Made by a program: the position numbers and the translations under genes. A DNA stretch of 64,000 nucleotides from Nipponacmea schrenckii (taxonomy: Eukaryota > Mollusca > Gastropoda > Lottiidae). The DNA is taken from the NCBI GenBank assembly GCA_030562195.1, contig JAUJPP010000003.1:39004602-39068601 (forward strand), read 5' to 3'. The notes under the pieces are model-generated. The model saw only the letters and a list, made by a program, of their open reading frames with translations. It was not told where the DNA came from and did no database searches. Shown here piece by piece: positions 37,813 to 49,500 of this stretch (position 1 is its first letter; each line of letters begins with the position of its first letter).

Positions 37813-40800
37813 ATAGATAAGTAGTTTGATAAGCATAGGGCTAATGCATTTGCTTGAATTTAAAGTGTTTTAGGACAGGTGAGAGCAAGAATAAGAAATT
37901 CATTTCAAGTTTTAGTATGGTCACTGGTTTACATGGACCTCCTTACTCATTTCAAGGTAAAATTTCTGAAACAAGCACAATTTTAAGAAAGAAAAATTTT
38001 TTGTATGAAAAATATAGATTATATCCTGAATCTCAATTGAGTCTTATGTTTCTGACTTTATATAAAATAATTTGGATTATATTATAATATATGGAAAGTT
38101 GATAATGCTAATATTTTTGTAAATAGTGTAAAAGTATTTGAGATGTTATAATTGAAATGTATAAAATATGTTACATGTATATTATGTTTTTATCAAAACT
38201 ATATTTCTACCATATGTCACTGTGGCATGTAAACCTTGTTTTAGGGGTTGGCTATCTATTCAATTGGAAAATCAGTAAGCTTCTATATTTAAAGGAATTG
38301 TTTTCTAGATGCAAACATTACCACAAATCTTATGAATATAAAGGCAACTCTTATAGTTTGAAGAATTGGTTTATACTAAGTGCTCTTAAATCGTTAACAC
38401 AATTGATGTTAAATTGAAAGATAACATTACAAAATACAATATTTATTTCAAAATGTGTTACGTATATTTCAATCCAAGCATTATAATTTAACAAGAAAGA
38501 TTGAAATACAGCAAGGATACCAATTCAGACAAACTACTTCACCATTATCAGATAGATTATCGGTTTTCTTCTATATGTTTGGAAATCATTAACACAATAT
38601 TGTAACGGAGTTAAACTAGAAGATAACATTTACATGTATATCAAAATATCTACATTTTTCGATAAACTGTAGATTGTCATGTGACACTATGACACAGGCA
38701 AAATATACAGCAATGATGCAATCTTAAATTTGTGCCAAATTCATATAACAGGTCATGTAAAACACAAATACGCCACAAACATACATTTTTCGTTCGTTTG
38801 CGTTCAATTACGTTTAGAGTGTTAAGACACCAATAAGGCTAATGAGACCAAGGTTTATTTCTTAAATGTGATACATGATGTTTCAATACAAGCCTAATAA
38901 ATCAAACAAGAAATACATGTATTGATATATTCACAATGATACCAGTCAAGACTTTATCATTAACAGTAATTATCATAACTGACAAATGTTCCTGTATATC
39001 TTCCTCTTATGTATTTCAGATTTAGAAGCTTGTGAACTTTATTTTAAATATATTTCAAACTAACTCCACAAACAATACTCTCTCACAATAGGTTACGCCT
39101 ACATACCTGCACCTTAGTAACATTGCTTAACCGTAATGTTTCAACCCACAATTCCTAAAACAAGGAGATTTTTCTTTCTTTTTCTGTTGACATCATCATT
39201 GACTATGTGATGCTAGCACTAGACCGCTACTTATGCAAAGGCTACAAAAACAAACTTATATAATGAAATATTTTGGTCCATTCTAGATTTAGGTAGTTTT
39301 AGTTTTAATGCTCATAATCCAGGTCTGACCTATAAAGTTCAATAGCTCCCTGATGGAACCAGGCAGTAGGGTAGTCTGATCTTGTTGATGTCCAGGACAA
39401 CCTTGATCAACTATAATTGAAGTTTCCATGTTTCTGACATTCTCAACAGCAGAATAAACTGATTCTCACAACTGAACAGAAGCTTCAAAAGGGTATTATG
39501 TATTTCTTAAAATAAGCTTAAATAAAAAATATAAAAAGGGAAAGGAACTACACAGTAATATAATATAATACAGATAGACATACAAAATATTTAACATGAT
39601 TAGACCACTATATACAAGTATATACATAGACTTATTTTACTTATTACACAATATTACTTCAATATCAACTAATGTACATAGATAAAACTAACAAATTGAA
39701 AATATACTTCATTAGTAATGATTTCAAGTTATATAATATCCCTTGGTGACATAAGAATTTTCATCCTTTCACATTACAAAGATTTAGTACAAAACCTATA
39801 TTATTTTTCTTGTTAGATGCTTTTAAGCTCAATATCAACTTTCTAAAACACTTAATGGCATTCTCACAGGCAGTATTGTTGGTAAAATCTTCAAGAAATA
39901 ATATTAATAGCACCACTGAAATGAATTTTGTCTAATTGACAACCCAACATCTTATCATATTTTTTGAACAATACTGCCATTTGCTGACATTGAGCTCAAC
40001 CATCTGTTACACCATATATTAAAGGATTATTAAAAAATTATGTGTATTTCGTAACACTGACAAGATCAATTTGCACTATTTAATTTCTTTTCTGTAGTTC
40101 CTGCAATTCCACTTAATTTAGGCCTTTTCTGACACCACTTATGCAAAGAGCTCTATGTGATATAAGCAGATTATGTAATTAGCACTAAGTTTCAAGAGAA
40201 TTGCAGGAAACACATGTCTGATTTTAAATTGGAATGGTGCAAATTGTTGCTATCAGTTTCTCTGATACACATGAAAATTTAAATAACCTCTTTACAATCC
40301 CATTAAAAGGACTGTATTTCATAAATAATATGTTTTGTACTGATCTATACTGTTACATAAATAAACTTAACAGATAACTAACGCTGAATAACATTTTTGA
40401 TACTTTCCATATAGCCATAACAATGTGTCAATTATAAATTCAAGCAGGATTTTACGGTTGGTTTCATGTCTATGAATCTATGCTTGTGCACAATATTGTA
40501 CAAAATAGACAGTATCATACAGCAGTTTTCAACATAATTTAGGCAAATTGATGCCCATTTGAAAGTATCACTGATTCAAAACTGAAAAGATAACTCAGTG
40601 TTATTTTTCAAAAAATGCAAAAGCCAGTGAACATTCTCAAAATGAAATAACATCAAGCTATTAAGAAAATAAGTAATTGGATTCATATATACTAGAAGTT
40701 TTTTGAGAGACTGCTATACAATTACATATATTCTATTTCGTACCATATAATAACAGTGGCAATTCTACAGGAAAACTGAGGTTGGTCCAGCATTAGCCCT

Positions 40801-40954
40801 CAAAATTTCTTGTTTAAATATCAATGAAAAGCTAATGAAAAGCCCCTTGATAATTCTGTGGGCCTTACTCCATAGTATGGAGTCCATACATAGAAACGCC
40901 ACTGATCTGTGATTGAATTTTTCATGAACAAATTACACAATGTACACACACCAT
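37813..40954. other. Intergenic or 3' UTR stretch between STK40 and CHMP2A
   Basis: The two genes converge here. No further exon was recognised. Part is presumably the 3' untranslated regions of STK40 (plus) and CHMP2A (minus). It holds the foldback MITE at 40042-40270. Frames at 37854-38087 and 38157-38417 are AT-rich and lack family resemblance. Confidence 0.45.
40042..40270. mobile_element. Foldback MITE, nearly complete copy
   Basis: A roughly 230-bp imperfect palindrome. GTGTATTTCGTAACACTGAC, then AAGATCAATTTGCACTATTT on the left pairs with AAATTGGAATGGTGCAAATT, then a stretch ending TCTGATACAC, on the right. Inner arms include TTCCTGCAATTCC and GGAATTGCAGGAA-like (GAGAATTGCAGGAA) strings. 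It is homologous to the truncated copy at 27031-27192. Confidence 0.65.
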
Positions 40955-43267
40955 TTACTGTCGACGTAAATTCTCTAATCTGGCTTCTAAATCAGCATCG
41001 GCATCACTAACAGGACCAGCAGGAACAGCTTGTTTAGCTGGGCCTCCTTGAGCTAGTGATTTACCAGTTTGGGGAAGATCTGTAAAATAACAAAGGATAT
41101 TTCTATTCATAAGGATTTTGCAAGGTGAGTACTTAATTTTGTTTCCAGTTTAATAATGAATGAATGAATACAGGGCTACACTGGTCCTAATTAATGTTTA
41201 CTGTACTATCATGTAAGCCAAACCCCTCAGGCTTGCAAGAAAGAAAGAAACAACTATATTTTACAAGGATAACAACTAAGGTTCACAAGTCCGCCGTTAC
41301 AGGGATCCTTTCTACCAGCTGGTCATTGGCCAAATCTCTTGGCATTGATCTTTCCTGGATTATCCTTACCCATTTACAGCTGGGTGGACTGGAATTATGT
41401 GTGAAGATGACTTATTCAAGGCCATTGAATTTCACACACCGATCGAGATTAGAATTCAAATCCAACATTTTCATCATATCCAAATGACGTCATGACGTTA
41501 AGAACCAACACTCTAACCGCTTTGCTATAGAACCCCAAATTGCAATTCATACAGATAAATGTAACAACATTATCCAAATGTAAGTGGTCAGTATGACAAC
41601 CAGTGCCCTTCATAAGACATATTTCATGATGGATAACTCCAACCTGTTAGGACTTTACAACATTTTAATCACATTTACAGACAAAATAAAAACAGACACT
41701 TACTATTAAGATCGTCAGCCATCTGTAAACCAAGTTCATCAAATATCTGAGACACAACAGCATCACTGAAAATCAAAACAGACATACAAATCACTTGATG
41801 TCTAAACAAGCTTACAGGTAACCTAAACCTTTTTAGTAGAAAGTCATTTTAAAAAAATAGCGATGGCCATCGTAATACGCCCACATTTATAATGGCAGCC
41901 ATTATGGGAGGTTGACAAGATTTATCGGTAAATGAAAAAGAATTAAAGATCAAAGGCAATAACTCATAGTAATATTTTTCGATAAGTCGTTATTTTTAAT
42001 AGGGTACATCCTGGGAACATTACAAAAGCGCACACCAATTTTCGTCAAAATCCATCAATCATGTCCACAAAGAATTCAAGAACAAGGGCAATTAAATAAT
42101 TTTCGACAGACAGACAGACAGACAGACAATAGCAATAGGGAATCCATACTCAATGCTTGTTAAATCAAAATAAATCTATGCAGACTGAAAATTGAATTCC
42201 TAGATTTGAATTATATTACCTTTCTTCCTCATCATCTTCATCACCCATAGCATCATCAATAGCATCACTCATCATTTCTTCTTTCATATCCATGATCTCA
42301 GACTGTTTCTCAAATTCCATCATGATCTTTTGTATCTGAGGTAATTTTAACTGTAACAAAACAATGCATCATAACATAACAGGAAAGACTACAATCTTAG
42401 ACCTCGTACATGTTAAAACAACATCTTTTGAGGAGATTCACCCATTACTATTTATTATAAACCACAAGGAAAAGATGGGAACACAGTTGTGTTGAAAATC
42501 TTTTTAAAAAATTTATTATAATGGTTAATTATTTTAAAATACTTGAATGACTATTGAGTACCGGTATATCATTATAATTTCATCCAATAGGTTAATCAAT
42601 GAAACCATATAAAATGATTCAACATAATTTACCTGTTTGTTCATGGTTTGCATTGCCTTTGTGACACCTTTCATGGCTTGAGCCATAGTGTTACTAGATT
42701 TAAGAGTTTGTATTTTTAAAGACACAGCCTGTATATTAGCTCTCATTGAAATAAATTTCTTCACATATCTTCTAGTTCGTACTAAATCTTTGGCCATCAC
42801 TTTTACTGCATCCTAGAATATAACATAATGAGCTATATGATAAATAAAATATAAGCTTACTTGATGTTATTGAAAGCTATCAGGTTGAATCATTTGCTAT
42901 ATTTGCAAAACCCTTCAGCATTTAAAGAATTAATAAGCATCTCTGGTTATTGGCTATAAACTCCTAAATTGATCAATCAGTTTCCCATACTCGAAATCTC
43001 CATTACCAATAGTAAAAATGGTCATAACTAAAGCAGGCTTAACTAAAAGCCTAATGTTCCACTAATGAAGCTTATTAAAAATATAAAACTCGCCATTTGT
43101 CCTTTTTTAGCCATTGTTCTAATATCAGCTATAACTTTCTTTTCTTGTTGTTCCATTTTCTGTCTTTCTCTATCTAAATCTCTCATTGCCTTATTCAAAG
43201 CTCTTTGATTCTGTCGTAGCATCTCCTCTGGAGTCTTCTTGCGTCCAAATAACCATTCTAAAGGCAT
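40955..43267 (-). CDS. CHMP2A: CHMP2A, ESCRT-III subunit (Vps2)
   Basis: Five coding exons on the minus strand (coding parts): 43094-43267, 42633-42812, 42220-42350, 41704-41765, 40955-41079. They total 223 codons plus TAA, and human CHMP2A has 222. All phases join. The start MPLEWLFGRKKTPEEMLRQN is family-typical and preceded by a 5' exon start (acceptor TTATTTTAG, exon from 43289). Further blocks are MAKDLVRTRRYVKKF, MRANIQAVSLKIQTLKS, MAQAMKGVTKAM and the acidic MMSDAIDDAMGDEDDEEES. The C-terminal LEARLENLRRQ matches the MIT-interacting motif that recruits VPS4. The protein polymerises with CHMP3/CHMP4 to drive membrane scission at endosomes, the midbody and the nuclear envelope (established). 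The first coding intron has a GC donor (ATG followed by GCGAGT); no GT donor preserves the frame. The gene is divergent from CSDE1. Confidence 0.96.
41200..41535 (-). repeat. tRNA-derived SINE-like copy (family B), in a CHMP2A intron
   Basis: On the minus strand it starts AGCAAAGCGGTTAGAGTGTT, then GGTTCTTAACGTCATGACGT, and further on has ATCTCGATCGGTGTGTG. This is the same order as the copy at 6461-6625, extended 3' by an ACCAGCTGGTAGAAAGGATC segment. The 97-codon plus-strand frame over it is not a gene. Confidence 0.6.
41850..42130 (+). repeat. Interspersed repeat with GACA tail
   Basis: It contains CAAAGGCAATAACTCATAGT and ATCCATCAATCATGTCCACA, and ends in a run of GACA repeats at about 42106-42127. 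Elements with this tail style are frequent in mollusc genomes (general knowledge; not checked). It lies in a CHMP2A intron. Confidence 0.5.
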
Positions 43268-43289
43268 CTTGTCTGATAAGTAGTTCTTT

Positions 43290-44701
43290 CTAAAATAAAT
43301 AAGTTTGGACACTGACTACCTCAAAGTGTATACATTTGCCTAGAGTACTAAGCATTTTATTCAAATAAATATAAGCATACATAAAATAATAATATGACCA
43401 GGCAAACATACCTGTCAGTGTCACTGTCACTGTCAGTGAGTTGAATTGAACACTTGATAATAATAAACAGAGCTACCTACAGAGCTATTAGAATATTGTT
43501 TAACCCTTATCTAACAACAATTTCGGAACTAATGTCTATTTTAATTGGTAATCCTACTAAGTTTTAGCTAGATATAAGAGTTGTGCAATCCTAGTCTAAT
43601 AGATAGCCTAATAACAATGACAATTGAACTGACTTATCCTGATCCTATTTTGGAAATTATGACCATCAATCACATGCACAATTTGTCATCAATACCTATC
43701 ATGGAAAGATGGCTAAGAAAATAAAGCGAACCGTTCAAAAGTTGGATGAACGGTTCTTATGAATGTGAAAATATACTTATTGATATCTCTTACAATTATA
43801 CCAAAGATTGACAAAAATAAATTTTTTCCAGTTTTTATTTTCTATCACTTCCAGTTTGTTTTGTGAATGATGTCATCATAATATGATAAATACTCTCTAA
43901 ACAAAAATACTAAGAAAAACCAATTATATCACAAAATCAACTGAAAACTTGAATCAACTGCAAACACAAATCAACTATATCAATCACTTCTAAAGAATTT
44001 ATTTTACTATATTATAGAATTTTATATAATTTTAACTATAATTTACAAGTGATAGTCGTTTGGTTAGAGATATTTCGATGAGTGGTTTCCTAAGATGGCG
44101 GCTTCGCTGCAGTGATGTGCGGAATTGGGGTGCGCAATTTAATATTTCTTATTCTTCTTGTCTGTTTTGTGTTGTTTTGTAACCGTCTATGTTGACTTTG
44201 AATATTACACCAAAGTATACATTGAAAACTGAATTGAAATTCCTAAATTGACTTAAAAAAAACAACCTTTACATTCCACTTCATTTGTGTTTTTATTGTC
44301 ATATTGGCCTTTTGCCAAATCAGCTTTATTTATGCAGTCTGCTAACTGTCGTGACCATTTGTTTTACAGTTTGAACCCCATATGGTAACCAGCATGGGAA
44401 AGAATTGATAACATATCAATAAATTTATAACTATTTAGGCTATGCTTATTATACTAGGTCTAATTCTTCCTAGTTATTCTAAATAAAGTTTCTGTCAAAA
44501 ATTTTGACTTTGTAGATTGTTGATGTCTATGATGATACTGATAGTATGATGCTTAGGCTTATTAATAATAATTAAATATGGCAAATAGAGTTGCTCTGTA
44601 ACCTAGATCTCTGCACGCAAATTAATTATTAGACTATCGTAATATTTATTCAATTAAAACCAAGGTAAACCAATACCTTGGATATGAAGTCGTAGAAATG
44701 A
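43290..44701. promoter_or_regulatory. Divergent promoter region of CHMP2A and CSDE1
   Basis: The two genes are transcribed away from this interval, so their start sites and 5' untranslated exons should lie here or in the neighbouring 2 kb. At 44092-44102 is AAGATGGCGGC, a good match to the YY1 site common at transcription starts of housekeeping genes. A perfect 9-bp inverted repeat GAACCGTTC/GAACGGTTC lies at 43728-43756. Exact start sites cannot be read from sequence. Confidence 0.5.
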
Positions 44702-45810
44702 ATACCAGTCAACTCGGGGACAAGTCAACTCGGGGACAGTTAACTCGGAGACAAAGTGAGTTAACTCGGGTACAACCATAAGTTAATTCGGAGACAACTT
44801 TGAGTTAACTTGGAGACAATAATATATTATTGGAATAAAGGTGATATCTTAAAAACCTTTTGGTTTCGAATTCCAGATCATGCGATTGGAACTTCTTTTA
44901 AACATGATTTCGGTAGTAAGCGAGACCAACGGTAGATTGTTTTTCCCGGTTGGAACTTCCTTTAAACATGGTTTCGGTAAATCTAGGCCCGATTAAACGA
45001 TTAACAAACTAATTAATTAATAAAGAAAACATTATTACTGATACGTGTGATCGGAACTTCTTTTAAACCGAAATCATCGGTAATGTACTTGTCCGATGCC
45101 TGACTTATGAAATTTTGTTTGTCGGCACATTTTATGAATAATGTTGAACTTGTTTGACAGTCTGTTTGGAATTTGCGGCGTTCGATGCTTTCTTCGTATC
45201 ATTTTCTATTGAAATCATAGTGGAAGTGTCTATCCGGGAGCAAAAATCGAATGCATCCACCTTGCAGATTCACGTAAATATGCACTGCTCATGAAATGTC
45301 CTTCAATATTTCAGAGACAAAAACCGCTCAACAAAATTCTAAATTGCTATCAAATTTCGACTTATAGAGCAGAAAACTACTATTCAATACATGAATTAAT
45401 TCGGACGCTTGATAATCCATTAATAAACAATGATCAGTGATCATTTAATTAACTGAAAGAGCAGAACGAACGACTAGATGCTTTTTCCATGTCAGTCCCT
45501 CCGACCTGCATCACTGACAAGGGGAAACCGGGCTGAAAAATCCGAAAGTTCATCTCGACCTTTGCCGGGATTGAACCCTCCAACAAGATGTGATTTATCC
45601 ACGTTTTCACGGCTACATCGTTTAACCTGAGGCAACCAGAATGTAAAATAACAATGAATAATCTTTATTTCAATGACCTAAAAAATGAACTAAAGATATG
45701 ATAACGGCATCGGTTGACTGGAGAATATTGTCTCCGAGTTTAATTTAGTCTCCAAGTTAACTAACAAAAATGTGTCTCCGGGTTGACATGTACCCGAGTT
45801 GACCGAGTAC
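44702..45810. mobile_element. 1109-bp non-autonomous element, 11-bp target duplication (MULE-like)
   Basis: Flanking direct repeats CGTAGAAATGA are at 44691-44701 and 45811-45821. The ends are imperfect inverted repeats (ATACCAGTCAACTCGGGGAC on the left; reverse complement of the right end GTACTCGGTCAACTCGGGTA). Both termini carry several iterations of a GTTAACTCGGAGACAA-type motif. Internally, GGAACTTCTTTTAAAC-type blocks occur three times. A SINE is nested at 45477-45592. A long target duplication suggests a Mutator-like element; no transposase frame. Confidence 0.75.
45477..45592 (-). repeat. SINE family A fragment nested in the MULE-like element
   Basis: The reverse complement reads AGGGTTCAATCCCGGCAAAG (B box), then GTCGAGATGAACTTTCGGAT, then CAGCCCGGTTTCCCCTTGTC, then AGTGATGCAGGTCGGAGGGA. 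It matches the copy at 8501-8640 and continues into the body seen at 61862. Confidence 0.8.
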
Positions 45811-46517
45811 CGTAGAAATGATTAATTGTCCCTGATAGAAGTTATTTACAATTCAAGATATTCCTTAAAGTAACTATAATAGTTATCAGTGTTCATGACT
45901 ATATATCAAAGTCCCTCAATAAATTCACGAAAGCCTGAGAAAAAGCAATTGATAGGATTTAGAATACGGTAAACTTGACATTTTCAGAGTAGTAATCATT
46001 GGGAAAAATGATTGCCATAGCCTAGTTGACTTGAGGTCACTTAATAAATATTGGTTAAATCTTATTCTAGACTGATGGTCAAGACTTTATATCATATATA
46101 TCTTCAATCTTCATAATTTTGTTTAATTTATGTTTTTGGTAAAAAGCTGTCTTAATCTTTGTCATTGGAGCATAGTTCTGCAGGTCTAGCTGTTATAGTT
46201 AGTCTATTGTAATTTTTGGACCATGGATCTGCAATTGCCAGACCTATGCTGGAAAATTATCTTTATAAAATTATAAGCTTACGGTATATTGAAAGAGTTA
46301 TTATTGTAATGTTTATTTTTTATTTTCATTACAGCACTGAATAAATACATAAACATCCGAGCCAAAAATTTACTATTAAAAACAAAACAAGAAGAATCTG
46401 ATTTTTTTCAACTTGAAGTAACACGACGATTGTGCCCATTCCATTAAAAACTACTTGCACACACTGTTAGCAAGCAATAACTGGGTTTGACAGACATTAA
46501 CCAATAAATATAACATC

Positions 46518-49500
46518 ATGGAAGACTTAAGTAGCAGATCACCCTCTATGAGGAAAGCTAATGGCTCACAATTTAAGGTAATTTTGAATATTTTTGATAT
46601 GCAACATGCTTAGATATAATCTTATTTGCATTGTACTACTATTTTCTTCTTCATATGTTGGGAAATATTCTTTATCTTAGTATGTAAAAACTGAAGTACC
46701 AGAATTATGATTGATATGGCATCCCCCGGATTGATTTAGGCCTAGTCCTACTTATGGTCAATGAGGAATATATTTCATATATGACCTGACCTTAATTACA
46801 GACACAGAATTATAATGATTTGAACTACCATCTTGACCATTCTTAGATTACCTAGCAAGGATCTTATTCACTGACTTATCCTAGCTCCTTATGAATCAAA
46901 CCAAACAATGTAATGTTAACTCTAGCTCACACTATTTTATTGAAATTCAATTCACATAGGAGTATATAATAGTGATCAGAGAACAGGCTGTTGTTATAAA
47001 ACCCCTCTCCCTCTGGGATCGAACCTTAAGAGAACTCAATTTAAGCCTGACCTTATTATTTGTAGAAGCTATCAACTCAAGTCTCAGACCCGGCCATCAT
47101 GTCTTTTCATCAAGGCCCAAATAATGTCAATTCCTACAACAATGTACAAGTGACCAATACAAATGGTGTTCGTGAAACAGGTGTAATTGATAAACTTCAG
47201 GTAAGCCTGCTGCCTCCTTCAATGATCTTAGATGCTCTTTTACCTGTGTAAAGTATCAAGGGTGGAATCTGAATACCATCTTAAATTCGATTGAACTCTT
47301 CCATACATACTTTCAACTTCATACTTTTAAGATAATTCTAGCTGTAGATTATCATTTCCATATAGTTGTAATCCATAAAGACTTCTTCTGTGTTATCATT
47401 TCCATTTTCATAATCAAGCTTTTATATTTCAGCATTCCTATGGATTTATAATTTGCTGTGATAGGGAGGCGAGGTTATTTTTTCATTTTAGTGAATACAA
47501 TGGTAACTTGGATACTATGAAAACAGGTGGTAAGTACAGCTTTAATTTATTAACAAGATGACTGAGTTAGTTTCAAACTTCATTGCACTATCAACCACTT
47601 TGATCAAATTACAATGTTCTCTTATGTTTTTATTGATAAACCATTATAAGTCATTTTTAGTCATTTTTGTGTTTTTACTGGGACCAATTTATCATTTTTC
47701 ATTTTAGATGTTTATATAAGTATATTAAACAAAATGTGTAATAGCAACACAGAAGTATATTTGACTCAATTGAAGACACTATACAAATGAATTCTATTAT
47801 TTACAATGTGACTGATAGAAGCTCTTATGTTTCAGTATATATTGTTACATTTGAGATAACTCATTGTTCAACTTCCAGTTAAATTAGTTTGATTTTAGTT
47901 CTAATTTTTATTTTTCAGACGCAGTTGAATTCCAGATGTCGTATGATCGTAGAACTGGTAAACCTATAGCTGTAGCTGTTGTTAAAATAGATCCAAGTAT
48001 GGTGACATCAGAAACTGTTGATGGTAAACGATGCAATGGTACTGTTGTACAAGAAGCTAAACAAAGTAAAGCTAAAAATGTACGTTAGCTTTAATACAAA
48101 TGCAAGTCTGAGTACATAAGTTTCCTTCATTTTTGCCTATTTACATACCAAAGAACTAATGCTGGATGGCTTAATTGAATAAGATTGTCTTAAAATTCCT
48201 TAAAAGCTAGTGGATTTCTTATTTTAGCTGTCCATGACATGTTTAAGTATGAAAATTCAATGTCTTACTCACACACAATAAATCTTAAAATGATGTTATA
48301 GCACTTCAAGTTGACTGGCAGTAACATAATTCTTTGATAGTAAAGTTAATGCATTTTTGATTAGAGAACTGAATTATTTTCAGGGAACTGTACAGAACAA
48401 TCAAGATGATATGGGAAGAGTAACCTACGAACACAGTGGTGAATTTTTCTTCTTACCCTATGCTATAGATGATATTAGTAATGGCTTTAGAAAATTAACA
48501 GCTGGGGATTCTGTATCATTTACTGTTGCTACTGATAAACGGTAAGATTTTTATGTCCATAAAAAACCTGATGGGTAAGATTTTTTAAGAGTATTTTTGA
48601 TGCAATGCATACTTCTATGTAGAGAATGGATTATAAGCAGCTTTTGATATCATGATAAAAGAGGTTTAAGAGGTACTGTATTTACATGTATGTGTATCAA
48701 GATCGTTTATTTGCTCTTTGGGATTTTTTATCAGATGTTTGCAGTTGTCGTAATTAAGGAAATGCTTAAAAAGGATATGCTGTCACAATTGCGAAATGGA
48801 TGATACCTAAGTGTTTTGTCATGTAATGCTTTAAGACCAATAGATGTTTGACAGACACATTGAATGGTGCACATTAATTTGATAAACATAAAAATCAAAG
48901 AGAAATGACTGTTTATATAATTTGCTTATATAGGGTTAATTGTCCAAACAAGAAACAGTAAGACTAGAAGACTTTTTGGTTTGATATTAAATCTTACTGT
49001 AAATTTCAGATCTGGTCATGTGAGAGCTTGTCAAATCGAATTAATAGAATCACCAACTAGCTCTAAACATCAAGGTGTAGTTTGTTCTATGAAAGAAAGT
49101 TTTGGTTTTATTGAGAGGTCTGATGTGGTACGAGAAATCTTCTTCCACTACAGTGAATTTAAAGGCAATATTAATGATCTGATACTAGGTGATGATGTAG
49201 AATTTTCTGTCCAGAATAGAAATGTAAGTCTTGTCTGCATGTTTTATTAATAGACTCAGAATTAATTTGTCAGAAAATGAAATTGATATGGGACGTAAAA
49301 TTTAAGATCATATGATGGAAGCTATCAGTGTCCATACAGACATTCCAGACTTCTTCTCTCATCTATTTTGCTGGCCAGTGTAATTCTTAGGGAATAACAT
49401 CCCAAGTATCTGAAACTTGTAGAATCTGGTATCTCACATGGAAATCTTTGCCCCCCTTGACCATTTGATTTTTTACCTTTCCTTTATTTTTCCCCTTACT

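Noticed and set aside
41194..41487. 97-codon plus-strand frame
   Set aside because: Lies over a SINE-like repeat inside a CHMP2A intron, with no protein features.
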